This document shows positions 31,801-41,963 of a stretch of 64,000 nt of DNA, in pieces (within the stretch, counting starts at the first letter, position 1; each line of letters begins with the position of its first letter). The position numbers and the translations under genes were made by a program. Source of the DNA: Azolla caroliniana (Eukaryota > Polypodiophyta). The notes beneath the pieces are model-generated. The model was not told where the DNA came from and did no database searches. It saw nothing but the letters and a program-made list of their open reading frames with translations. The DNA is taken from positions 1,798,001-1,862,000 of the forward strand of contig JBHGNT010000001.1 in the NCBI GenBank assembly GCA_043228905.1, in the 5' to 3' direction.

Positions 31801-32964
31801 AAGAAAGGGAAGGAGCACCTAGTATGCCGGTTGAAGAAGAGCCTCTACGGACTGAAGCAGGCTCCCCGGCAATGGTACCGGAAGTTCGACTCTTTCATGA
31901 CCGACGAAGGGTACCACAAAACGCAGTCCGATCACTGCGTGTTTGTGAAGAAGTTCGAAGGAGGAGACTTTCTAATACTCCTCCTGTACGTGGACGACAT
32001 GTTGATCGTCGGACGGGACCAGGTCAAAATACGGATGTTGAAGAAAGCGCTTCACCGAACCTTCTCAATGAAGGACCTGGGTCCGGCGAGGCAAATACTA
32101 GGGATGCACATCATCCGTGACCGGAAGAAGAAGCAGTTGTGGCTATCACAGGAGAAGTACGTGACAAAGGTGCTTCACCGGTTCAACATGTCGGAAGCAA
32201 GACCGGTCGGGTCAACCCTCCCGGCAAACTGCAAGTTGTCCAGCAAGCAAAGCCCCAAGACAAAGGCTAAGAAGGAGGACATGATGAAAGTACCATATGC
32301 CTCTGCCGTCGGAAGCTTGATGTACGCAATGGTGTGTACAAGACCGGACATAGGATATGCAGTCGGAGTGGTGAGCCGGTACATGAGCAATCCCGGCAAA
32401 GAGCACTGGAACGCGGTCAAGTGGATACTCCGATACCTGAAGGGCACGGCAAACGTGTGCCTCCGATTCGGCTCCGGTAAGCCCGAACTCGACGGCTTTA
32501 CCGATTCGGATATGTCGGCTGATGCAGATACCAGCCGGTCCACATCAGGGTATGTGATGACATATGCAGGGGGAGCTGTTTCGTGGCAGTCGAGGCTGCA
32601 GAAAACGGTTGCGTTGTCAACCACGGAGGCGGAGTACATGGCGGCTGTTGAAGCCGGCAAGGAAATAATATGGATGAAGGACTTCATTAGAGAGCTCGGT
32701 ATCCGGCAAGAGGAGTACCGACTCTACTGCGACAGTCAGAGTGCCATCCACCTTGCGAAGAACGCGGCCTATCACTCCCGGACGAAGCACATCCAGCGAA
32801 GATATCACTGGATCCGGGAAAGGATAGAAGACCAGGAGTTCGTGCTGACAAAGATCCACACGGACGAGAACGGGTCAGATATGCTGACCAAAGTGCTCAC
32901 ACCCGACAAGCTGGAAGCGTGCCGGAAGAGGGTCGGACTGGAAAGACATCCCATGCCGAAGTGA
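28891..32964 (+). CDS. Copia Gag-Pol polyprotein, intact, 1357 aa
   Basis: One open frame from MEGGGSGPPGMMVLNSQNY. UBN2-type gag covers residues about 20-180. The CCHC knuckle CFYCGKPGHFQKNC is near 233-246. The protease VVDSGASFH has its Asp near 320. Gag-pre-integrase (LWHKRLCHMSEKGM) and integrase follow, with ADNGGEYRG near 570 and LAERMNRTIME. A long acidic linker precedes the RT (FKLKPGDAGNPPRYKARIVV, catalytic YVDDM near 1033). RNase H has TDSDMSADAD and TEAEYMAA. Stop and polypurine tract overlap at 32962-32973. The nearest relative in the window is the minus-strand copy at 51698-55771. Confidence 0.97.
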   Translation: MEGGGSGPPGMMVLNSQNYADWKIKMEDLLIVRDLYEPIDNAEITKGVIESEWKLLNRKAVATIRQYVDVSVLQHVANDTNAYEMWQKLSGLYERKNALTRTSLMRKIVNLKYRDGESMVEHVSTFMGFVNQLAAIKFPLDDAMQAIMLMCTLPESWENLVVTLSTSCKEENLSLLTVKTSILNEEARRRDKEPASDSKALLTESERGRQRNRSPQRREKSGTRSQSRGRPTCFYCGKPGHFQKNCRHFRKDNGTDGTDSKKSPERNGAYRGATDRRGPDRRGQDRKGTTALAASEEEIMLITEERELNLAGEEMTWVVDSGASFHLTPEKKYFSSYTAGEHGCVRMGNEGTCRIAGIGDVWMMTSTGCKMLLKDVRHVPEVRLNVISAGRLDDEGYTGSIRNGVMKLSRGSLIVARARKVNTLYLMNSRLCPEELNVAADTAGELWHKRLCHMSEKGMKRLAEDNLILVKHVHLGKCTDCLAGKQNRTSFRSRPPMRRSVPLELVHTDVCQVETKSHGGAQYFVTFIDDHSQKLWTAPVKTKDQVLSVFKELHARVERESGKKLKALRADNGGEYRGQFEEYCRSMGIRLKFTVPKTPELNGLAERMNRTIMERVRSMLVHAKLPKGFWAEEMSTATYVINRSPSVPLDGDTPQKVWTGKEVSYRHLKVFGCLAYVHVAKDRRGKLDPKTRPCIFLGYSDDEFGYRVWDPVDKKIFRSRDIIFMEDKTLADWESEKKMKSSKSTGEDQLYEEQSRPARDRLALEDPAEDGEETEPAEEDETDTGTGPDPEMDSNEEETEEPVTEAPERRYPLRERRAPRRFPEPEHVLLTDEGEPESFEEAKLDTHSRRWLSAMQEEMDSLHENHTYELVELPKGKRVLRNKWVFKLKPGDAGNPPRYKARIVVKGFQQKKGVDFDEIFAPVVKMTSIRTVLSIAASMDLEVEQMDVKTAFLHGDLEEEIYMQQPEGFEKKGKEHLVCRLKKSLYGLKQAPRQWYRKFDSFMTDEGYHKTQSDHCVFVKKFEGGDFLILLLYVDDMLIVGRDQVKIRMLKKALHRTFSMKDLGPARQILGMHIIRDRKKKQLWLSQEKYVTKVLHRFNMSEARPVGSTLPANCKLSSKQSPKTKAKKEDMMKVPYASAVGSLMYAMVCTRPDIGYAVGVVSRYMSNPGKEHWNAVKWILRYLKGTANVCLRFGSGKPELDGFTDSDMSADADTSRSTSGYVMTYAGGAVSWQSRLQKTVALSTTEAEYMAAVEAGKEIIWMKDFIRELGIRQEEYRLYCDSQSAIHLAKNAAYHSRTKHIQRRYHWIRERIEDQEFVLTKIHTDENGSDMLTKVLTPDKLEACRKRVGLERHPMPK

Positions 32965-32974
32965 AGGGGGAGTT

Positions 32975-33326
32975 TGTTGGGATTACGGTCCCTCCAGATG
33001 GGATGGTCAGATGTCCGGGAACCGGATGATGAAGACCCCGGCTACGGAGCCGGATGATGAAGACCCCGGCTACGGAGCCGGATGATGAATGTACCCGGAG
33101 AGAGATCCGGATGCGGGGACATATTTGTGAATATGTTTGCCAAGGTCCCTTGAGGCTATATTTGTAAATAGCCCGAAAGTCATATGTGTATAAATATGAC
33201 TTAGGGCAAACAGTTTTGAAGTTTTTGCTCACATTTCTGTTTTCCACTTAGAGGGAGCGAAGTGAGAGCAGCCGAGAGAGAGAGTTGATCCTATTCCTTG
33301 GTTGTGGCCGAGCACCGTGTTTAACA
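32975..33326 (+). repeat. 3' LTR of intact Copia (352 bp)
   Basis: Same LTR with two tandem copies of the 28-bp unit (GATGAAGACCCCGGCTACGG and the following CCG, near 33027-33085). Confidence 0.93.
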
Positions 33327-36300
33327 CAATCTACACGTGGCTAGGCCAATGGGAGTCTCATTTTGAGCTCTATCCCACGCTAGATAGTACGAAGATTGCA
33401 TATGTCGGCCGAGAACTAGGGGGTAAGGCCGCCACCTGGTGGTGTGGGCTCCGTACTTTGGGGAAATTGCCCAATACCTGGACAAATTTTGTCACAGTTT
33501 TCAAGGGCCAATTTCTGCAACCTCCCTCTCGAACCGAGGCAACACAAGCTTTAATGAACCTCTCTAGCAGGAAATTTTCTTCGCTAGAAGACTATGTCCA
33601 CCATGCTAGAACCCAATCCAAAAATCAGGTCTAGAAGGGGACAATTGGTTAATAACTTGTTTTGTCAATGGCATCCCCAATTCGTACTATCACCGGATAG
33701 TGCACGATAAGGATCCAAAATCCTTCGAAGAGGCCGTTGAAATAGTTCTTCTCTATCAACGCACTTCGAAGAAGGACCACAACAAACCCAACGAAGCGCG
33801 CGGGACTAAGCAGTCGCAATTAATTGGGAAACGCAAGACACCCAACGAATTCATGGATCGTGATTGTAAGCGACAACATCCTTTTTGCGTATTCTGCAAA
33901 AAGAAGGCTCATACAAAAGAGCAATGTTGAAAGCTCCAACGGAAAGAGCACGACACCAAAGCTAAAGCTGCAGACCATCAAGGTCAGATTCCTAATGTCC
34001 TTCAGGTCTATACACATCATTTAAGTAATTGTCAATGTTCTTTCCCTCACTATGTATTGGGTCCCAATGATTTACTACGTGCAAACGGGTATATCAATGG
34101 ATCTCCCGTACAATTTTTGTTTGATTCGGGAAGCTCACACAACTTTGTGAATGATCGTTTGGTTTAGATATGGGGAATCCAACCCACCGTAAGTGATCAC
34201 ACCTACACGGTGCACTTGGCTGATGGAAGAGTACAATACATCAACGGGGCAATTCATTCATTAGGAATTTCTACTGACACTTATATAGAGGAAGTCGACT
34301 TCCATGTAATGAATCTTTGTACCACCGATGTAATACTGGGTTATCCCTAGTTTTATAATAAAAACTCTTCTTTATCTATTGATTGGGTTCATCATTCAAT
34401 TACATTTGTACTGAACGATTGTACTCATTTTATTCAATGTGTAAAAATACAATCCCTCTCGATTGTTTCCTCGTGTCCATCAATATCCGAGTTGTCTTGT
34501 TCTACTCTATTTTATTGTGTACTTGATCCGGACATTCATGTTTACAATATCGATAATGTCTCGGTTCAATTAACATATTTTGAACAACAACAGCTTGATG
34601 AAATCTTAAATGATTTTCGTGATGTTTTTCCAAGTGAACTACCAGATGGTTTACCTCCTAAACATAATATAGACCATTGTATAGATATTGTACCTGGCGT
34701 TGCACCAATAAGTGTACCTCCTTATCGCTTAAGTCGATCTGAAGAGGATGAGGTAACTAAGCAACTCAAGGACTGTTTACGAATGGGTTATATACGTTAT
34801 AGTAAATCTCCATGGGGTGCACCAATTCTCTTGGTTAAAAAGAAAGAGGGCACATGGCGTATGTGTATTAATTACCGACGCTTGAATAAAGTGACGATCA
34901 AGAATTTGTATCCATTGCCTCGGGCTGACGATCTAATTGACTGTCTCCAGGGAGCCCGGTATTTTACGAAACTCGATCTTCGTACTGGCTACCATCAAAT
35001 TCGTATAAGTGAGGATGATGTTCCTAAAACGGCATTTCGTACGTGCTATGGCCATTGTGAGTTTTTGGTTATGCCTTTTGGTTTGACCAATGCTCCGGCT
35101 ACATTTCAACAAGAAATGAATGACATTTTCCGAGAACAACTTGGCAAATTTGTCGTTATTTTCTTGGATGATATTTTAGTTTATAGCCGTACATTACAAG
35201 AACATGCTAAACATGTTCGCTTTGTTTTACAAACATTGCGTGACAAACAGTTTTAAGCGAAGATCTCAAAATGTGAGTTCTTCAAGAAATCAATTACTTA
35301 TCTTGGACATCTCATAATCGAACAAGGAGTTGAAATTGATCCTTCTCGCATCGAGAAAATCAAGCTTTGGCCAACTCTTCGGAATATTCGAGAAGTTCAA
35401 TCATTCCTTGGTTTTGTCGGGTTTTTGCGAAAATCCCTTCGTAATTACTCCTAGTTGACGACGCCGTTTACTGATCTTCTAAAAGGTCAAACGTGTAAGT
35501 CTACAAAACCTATTGTGTGGAATGTTACACTAGACCTCGCCTTTAAGGAACTCAAGGACTTGGTATGCAAGGCTCCTTCACTTCTCTTACCCGATCCTTC
35601 TAAACCTTTTGAGGTTGAAACCGATGCAAGCGATTATGCTATAGGTGTTGTCTTATATCAAGATGGTAAACCAATAGCATTCGAGAGTAAGAAACTTGAA
35701 TATGCTCAATGTCGGTATACCGTTCAAGAAAAGGAATTATTTGCAGTTATACATGCACTCAAAACATGGCGCCATTATCTTTATGGAAATCACTTTGTGG
35801 TAACTACGGACCACGAGTCCTTTAAATATTTTTGTGACCAACAAGACCTGAAAGGTCGTAAGGCACGATGGGATGATCTCATCTAGGACTTTGATTTTTT
35901 CATACGATATCGTAAAGGTTCCATGAATACTGTCGATAATGCACTAAGTCACATCTGTGAAGTTAACATGCTTAGCTTCACTGAAATAACATCAGATCTT
36001 TATGATCACCTTCGAGGAAAGTATCCTGATGACAGTTATTTTGCAAAATACTGGGCAAGAGTTGAGTCTGGAACAGACACCACCACATTGCTAACGGTAT
36101 GCTCTACATGGATTTTATTGTTAGCCTTCCTCGCACCCAAAAAGGCCATGATGCCATCTGGGTTGTGGTTGATCGACTAACTAAAATGGCCAGATTTATT
36201 GCTACTAAAACCACAGTAACATCTCCTGAATTGGCTTACCAATTCGTTGACGAGTTATTTTGTTTTTATGGGTTACCGATGGATATCGTGAGTGATCGAG

Positions 36301-37176
36301 ATTCATAATTTACTAGTGACCTCTGGACGCAAGTCTTTAAGAAGTTAGAAACTACGTTGAGCATGAGCTCCACGGATCATCCTCAATCCGATGGACAAAC
36401 AGAACGAGTAAATCAAATTATTGAGGACATGCTTCAAGCATATGTTGGTACAAAACCAACAAAATGGGAACGTTATCTCCCAATTTTGGAGTTTGCTTAT
36501 AACAGCTCCAAGCATACGTCGACGGGATATACTCCTTTTATGTTGATGTATGGTTTTCAACCATGAGCCCCGATTGATGTTAATATACATCATGATGAGT
36601 TGTGAAGTATGCAAAACTTTCTTCGGGATATGCAAAATATGTTGCATATTGCACGAGATAATATAAAAATAACTCAAGATAGAGCGCGTTTTTATGCCGA
36701 TCATCATAGGCAACCTCGTGTATTCAACCCTGGACAGAAGGTATTTTTACATGTACCTCACAATTCTAAGACATTGTCTACGGGTAAGTGCACTAAGTTA
36801 GCCCCACGGTTTTGTGGACCTTTTACAGTCCTCAAACGCATTGGGTCATCAGCCTATCGTCTCGCTCTTCCTGATGGTGTTGGAATTCATCTAGTCTTTC
36901 ATGTGAGTCGTCTAAAAGAACTTCTAGCTTCTTGCAACAATACAGTTACAACTGAAACTCTGGTTACTTCTGAAGATTTATCTTCTAAACCACATGTACC
37001 AGAAAGAATTCTCGATGTTAAAACAAAAAAATTACGTACTAAAGAAATCTGAGAATTTAAAATAAAATGGATGAATAAATCAATAAAAGATGCCACATGG
37101 GAATGCGAGAATACTCTCAGAACTAGCTTCCCTAACTTTCGATTGCAAGAGTGCAATTTTTTAAAGAGGGGGAGTA

Positions 37177-37633
37177 TGTTAAAGGCATGACCATATAATA
37201 TCCCGTGGTGAGAATTTACTGTAGTATTCTATACACGTGGATAAGTGTGAGGGTTAAACGAGAGTGTAAAGAAGGGGAGGATTACTTTTAAATCCTCGGG
37301 ATTGAGACAACCCATTAGGCCAAGTATGAACTTGCATGGGGGCCTTGGATATCGCTATAAATAAGAGGCCTAGCTACCCTCATTTGATTATCTTGTTGAC
37401 TACGTCAAGACTCTGTCTTGTGGTGGGTCAACTCTTGTAGCGAGTGCGCCAACACCAGGTACGAGTCGACACCACGGCGGTGGTATGGGACGCCGATCGA
37501 GGCTCGAGTCCGTCTCGATACCTTCGCTCGGGGGTGGTCGGGTGGATCGGCACCCTTCTTTCTCTCTCTCCTTTCTTTCTATCTACCTAGATCTATCCTT
37601 ATCTAATGCTTACTTTAGTACATGTCTCTAATA
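37177..37633 (+). repeat. 3' LTR of chromovirus
   Basis: The 457-bp LTR starts TGTTAAAGG and ends CTCTAATA. A TATA-like GCTATAAATA is near 37354. The terminal C of the expected ACA end is changed, but the flanking ATCTT repeat fixes the boundary. A polypurine tract lies just before it at 37163-37176. Confidence 0.85.
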
Positions 37634-37638
37634 ATCTT

Positions 37639-39650
37639 GCTGCAATCTGTTGATTGCAAATTATGTTGAACATGAACATGAGCATGTTGAAGAAGTTGCA
37701 TTGAAATGGTTCATATTTATGTAGCGTGGAATTCATTGATTGCAGGATACGCTGAATATGGACCTTTTCGTGATGTTTTCAAATGTATTCAGCAAATGAA
37801 GTTGGAGGAGACTGTTCCAAAGGTTGTAACATATTTGTGATGCTTGAAAGCATGTGGAAGAGTAGGAGACGTATGATGGTCTCAAAAGTTATATTTGTAT
37901 TGAGAATAGTATGATAGGGATGTATCATAGGTGTTGATCTCTGTTAGATGCACAAGATGTATTTGATACTCTTGCAAACAGAAATGTTTTGTTGTGGAAT
38001 GCATCTATTACAGGATATGTTGAGCATGGCCCAACCGAGATTTTTTATGGTTTACTTGGTGAGGCACAAGAAATATAATGATGTGGAATACAATGATTTG
38101 GCCTTGGGAGGTTTTACTTATTTTAGGAGATGGTTTTGAAGCATTGATATGTTTTCAACGTATGCAAAGTGAAGGACTTTGCCATGTTGTGATATTATTT
38201 CATTTGCATTTTAAAGGCTCTCATATTCTCCAAAGAGGTTTTCTAGCAAAGATTACCCATCTTGGAAGTAGCTTCATTTAGATGTATGCAAAATGTGGTG
38301 ACCTAGTGAAAGTTTAACAAGTATTTACTGAACTACCCACGAGGATTATTGCAGTTGGGAATCCTCACATCACAAGATGTACTCAATGTGGCCAAGCTTA
38401 TGATGATATAAAATGGATTATTTTAGTTCACATTATGTGTCTCTACTCAAGTAGGTTTTTGGACCATGTTCCACCTCGATTTGTAGTCTCTTGGAATGCA
38501 TTATTTGCCGGCCTAGCTCAGAACTGGCTAATACTGAATTTAACAATCGGCAACGGTTCGGTTTGAACCGAACCGAACCAAACCGCGAAGCCGCGGCTTA
38601 ATGGTTTCAACGGTTTGGTTCAAGTTTAGGTTTACGTTTTTAAAAACGGTTCTGTTCGGTTTTAACAGCCAAAAACCGCGGTTTAAATGGTTTAACGGTT
38701 TTTTTTTTTTTTTTTAATTTAAATTGTTTTTAAACAATCTTTTCATTTTTAGACCTTATTCTCACATTTTAGGAACATCTTAAAAATTTTAAAAAATGAA
38801 ATATTATAAATTTTAAATTTTAAATTTTAAATTTTGACCTATGTTGAAAACCGAAACCGAACCACGAAACCACGGTTTTTATGGTTTAACAGTTTTGTGG
38901 TTTGGTTCGGTTTGGTTCAAGTTTCAACCAATTTTAACGGTTCGGTTTGAACCCTCTCAAACCGAACCGAACCGTTGCCGATTGTTAACTGAATTTCACA
39001 ATGTGATAAGGCCTTTGTTTATTTCAAGTTCATGATCAAATTGTTAGAAGGGGATTTCTGAGAAGCATATTATGTTGGGCAAGGCGTTTGGTAGATAGGT
39101 ATGTGAACTGTGGTATGCTTGAAAAAGCACAAAAAGTGCATGGTGAGCTTCTTGTTAGGACTCTATACTGTTTGAATCACTTGTTATTGGGTATGCGCAA
39201 CACAAAAAGAAGATGCAAAGTGAGGGTCTCTCACCAGATCAGATCACATATATTTGCAGCCTGAAGGCTTTTTGAAACATTGGATTTTGTGTAAAAGGGG
39301 AAAAGATTCATGATGATAGTATAAATAAAGGTCTCTTCATGGAGGAGGATATCGTGCTTAACAATGCTTTGATGAATGCAAAAGAAGGATTGGAAAAATA
39401 TCCTTTTGTTGGTGCCGTAAATGTGGAGCAATAATTGAAGCATGAGACCTTTTTGAGAATTTATTGCTGGTGGAGATATGGTACAATGGCCTGCCATGTT
39501 ATTGGGCTATATTGAGCATGATAAGGAGGATGCTATATAACTCTATCCTCAAATGCTTGTACAAGGTTGCTAACTACTATGATGATATTTTTTGGTATGT
39601 TGAAAGCAGGTGGCAACGTGGGAGAATTGGTAGACATACTAAAATGTAAT
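37639..39650 (+). pseudogene. PPR gene relic, right part
   Basis: Degenerate plus-strand PPR repeats can be read across several frames. They include AGYAEYGPFRDVFKCIQQMK near 37737-37800, DAQDVFDTLANRNVLLWNAS near 37947, and GFEALICFQRMQSEGL near 38128. MYAKCGDL lies near 38282, FVVSWNALFAGLA near 38480, and NCGMLEKAQKV near 39105. Stops and shifts occur every 50-150 codons. No introns are evident. A hAT-type MITE (38541-38987) interrupts it. This is the original locus into which the 13934-37633 chromovirus inserted; the left part is at 13826-13928. Confidence 0.75.
38541..38987. mobile_element. hAT-type MITE 1
   Basis: 447 bp with terminal inverted repeats TAACAATCGGCAACGGTTCG and its complement at the right end. 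It is flanked by the 8-bp duplication ACTGAATT (38533-38540 and 38988-38995). The interior is AACCG-rich and inverted, with poly-T in the middle and no coding frame. Confidence 0.9.
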
Positions 39651-40541
39651 TAGATGTTGAGATGGATCTTAGTTAAATGAAGGATCCATGGCTAGCCATT
39701 GGGATAGTCGTTTCTTTTCCATCTATTTTGTAATTTGTAGCTGATATGTTTTTGAAAACTAATGGAATGATATTTTGATTTGCAAAAGAAGAACAAGAAG
39801 ATAATCATGTCCCAATTAGTCATCACCTTCAAAGTTCTTATCCTCAATTAATTTTAATAGACATCAATAATGTGGACAACAAATTTTGATTTTTTGGGCT
39901 TCATCTACCACCAATTGCAAAATAGGGGCGTATAAGAATAGGAAAGTAGATAATGATTTCCATTTATGATAATATCCATGAGGTATATGGAATCTAGTCC
40001 TAACAATCCTATCGAGCATACTCTATCCACGTGTCACTATGGGAACATGCATGCTAAGGTTAGTTGAAAACCACCTAGGCTAGGTAAGCCATCTTTAAAT
40101 TCATATGCAATCTTGACAATCTTTGGATAATTGAATAAGAGATAAGATATATGAACGTATTAGTAATCCACGACTTTGTCATGGTGTGGAGGTATGGGAA
40201 GGGAGATATCCATGTGTACAAAGGGGGATGGGAGCTTGGTGGGGTGTCAAATTATTGTTGTTCTTTCCAACAAGAACACCTCGGACATTTTTAGGACCAT
40301 TGAGCACACTTAATATAGACATATACATATCTAATGTATACATGCTAAAGGGTTGACACACGCAACTATAATACGGTACATCGACTTTTGTAAATTGTTT
40401 TAAAATGGTATTTGTCTTGTAGTCCATGGTAGTTCTCCCTTTTGGCTTTACAGATTTCATGGACAACAATGTTTTGCATCACCCTTGAGAAGCTCCCCAA
40501 GTCATGTGGTATGCATGGCACATCCTTTATGCAAGTATGCG
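39651..40541. other. Non-coding DNA, nothing recognised
   Basis: AT-rich sequence without reading frames, LTR ends or clear repeats. Confidence 0.5.
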
Positions 40542-40549
40542 TGCATAGG

Positions 40550-41004
40550 TAGCAATGGGCGCGGTTTGGTTTCGGTTCGGTTCGGTTTCCTGGCCTTGAA
40601 ACCAAACCAAACCAAACCAAACTGTTTAAATTTTATGAAGCCATTTAAACCGAACCGTTTATGAAAAATTTAGAACCAAATCAAATCGGTTTATTATAAA
40701 TCAAAACCAAACCAAATTTATAAACCTTTAAACCTTCAAAACTATTAAACCTTTAAACCAAACCACATAAGTCAAAACTGCTAAACCGCTAAACCGTGAA
40801 ATTCAAAACCAAACCAAACCGAAACCGATAAGATGTTAAACCGCTAAACCATGAAATTCAAAACCGAACCGAACCGAAACCAAACCGGATCCTAATATTT
40901 GAACCAAACCAAACTGTTTATTTATCTTTGAGCCAATAAACCGTTAAGCCATGGCTTAACGGTTCGGTTCGGTTCGGTTTGAGCCAAAACCGTGCCCATT
41001 GCTA
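40550..41004. mobile_element. hAT-type MITE 2
   Basis: 455 bp with terminal repeats starting TAGCAATGGGC and ending GCCCATTGCTA. The 8-bp duplication TGCATAGG flanks it at 40542-40549 and 41005-41012. The interior is dominated by AACCAAACC and AACCGAACC words, as in MITE 1. It has no coding capacity. Confidence 0.92.
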
Positions 41005-41012
41005 TGCATAGG

Positions 41013-41963
41013 TATGTGTTTTGTGGAAGACATGTTTGTATGATTTATATACGTTGTTTGCTTGTATGTATGTCCGTATATATGTATGCATGCATGTTAA
41101 GGATGGCTTGTCGAGTACATAGGGTGAATACATTTGGCGAGCACGTGGCTGTGGGCTTAATAATATCACATGTTGTGAGGTGACTCCTCAAAATGACATT
41201 TACAAAATAATAGATCACATGCATCGTATCAAACATCATCGATTAGTTGACATATCACATCTCAATCATTCTATATTGTTGTCAAATATGAGCATGTGGT
41301 AGCTCGAATAGTGACGTCATATTTGAACACGTCTCAATCATTCTATAGTCACGATGCCATAATTTGAAGATATCTCAATTATTCTATATTTGAACACATG
41401 GTAGTGCGACAAGTTATTTGATGTACTCACGTTAGCAAGTCACAACAAGAGAGTCATTCTACATTGTTGAAATTATAGGAACCTGAACAACACCACGAAA
41501 TGAATTGAAAATAATAGGACACGGAAGATTGAAAAAGTAGCGGTTTAGACAAGAAGTGTTGATTCAATGACAAAAAGAACCATGCCAAGGAAAAATACAA
41601 AAACAAACCAATGCATGAATGGATAAGTCCAACACAATACACGCACAAGGTGCGTGGCATATCATGTAGAAAGAAGCATATACTCACGACTTTTTAAGAG
41701 GCCCAAATAGCGCAATGAGATGGAACAAGAGACAAGTTACAAATACCAAACGCTGTATGTTTATACATTATAAAACAAAAAAACATTACAAAAGATTGGA
41801 TAGAGGGGTGAAGAAGAAACACATAAAAATAACCCAGTGGATGGGAAGTAGGGCAGGACAATCAATAGAGAGAGAGGGCCAAAAGTTAGCTCCCCTTTGA
41901 CTCCCAATGGATGGATGGATGGAAGTAGTAGTCACATATGGCTCGGTTTTGTGAAGATTGGTA
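41013..41963. other. Non-coding DNA downstream of the P450 gene
   Basis: AT-rich sequence with short near-repeats around TCTCAATCATTCTATA (about 41260-41390). It contains the 3' flank of the minus-strand P450; no polyadenylation site is assigned. Confidence 0.5.

Larger units (their letters stand above)
28536..33326 (+). mobile_element. Intact Copia inserted in chromovirus gag
   Basis: The element runs from TGTTGGG at 28536 to TTTAACA at 33326, with target duplication CAATC at 28531-28535 and 33327-33331. LTRs are 28536-28859 (324 bp) and 32975-33326 (352 bp). The extra 28 bp are one more unit of an internal tandem repeat. I count three substitutions between the LTRs. Primer site (28863-28874), polyprotein (28891-32964) and polypurine tract (32964-32973) are all present. 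A related, rearranged copy is on the minus strand at 50561-56513. Confidence 0.96.
28471..37150 (+). pseudogene. Chromovirus gag-pol-chromodomain, broken and interrupted
   Basis: Gag is at 28471-28535 and 33332-33634 (WLGQWESHFELYPTL, AATWW). A knuckle region is near 33890, where CVFCKKKAHTKEQC has A in place of the usual G. The protease DSGSSHNFV is near 34125. RT is at 34560-35256 with FLDDILVYS near 35163, and RNase H is at 35455-35950 (TDASDYAIG). The integrase core at 36099-36570 has HPQSDGQTERVNQ. A chromodomain-like end is at 36994-37110 (PERILDVKTKKLR, IKW, DATWE). The integrase HHCC zinc finger seems deleted around 36060-36095. At least eight stops break the frame. The chromodomain assigns it to the plant chromovirus branch of Ty3. 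Confidence 0.88.
13934..37633 (+). mobile_element. Old chromodomain Ty3 element (chromovirus), host of nested insertions
   Basis: The ends are the LTR start TGTTA at 13934 and an LTR end TAATA at 37633, with target duplication ATCTT at 13929-13933 and 37634-37638. The left LTR breaks off at 14166 where a Tat-like Ty3 begins. The element resumes inside gag at 28471. It is interrupted again by a Copia (28536-33326) and then runs through gag, protease, RT, RNase H, integrase and chromodomain to the 3' LTR at 37177-37633. About 8 differences in some 218 aligned LTR bases, counted by eye, make it the oldest layer of the nest. Confidence 0.88.

Noticed and set aside
28818-33290. Short LTR class as a spliced (intron-lost) form of the long LTR
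   Set aside because: The acceptor side ends in AG, but there is no GT donor at the left joint and the GA-repeat length differs; a deletion with GAG microhomology is simpler.
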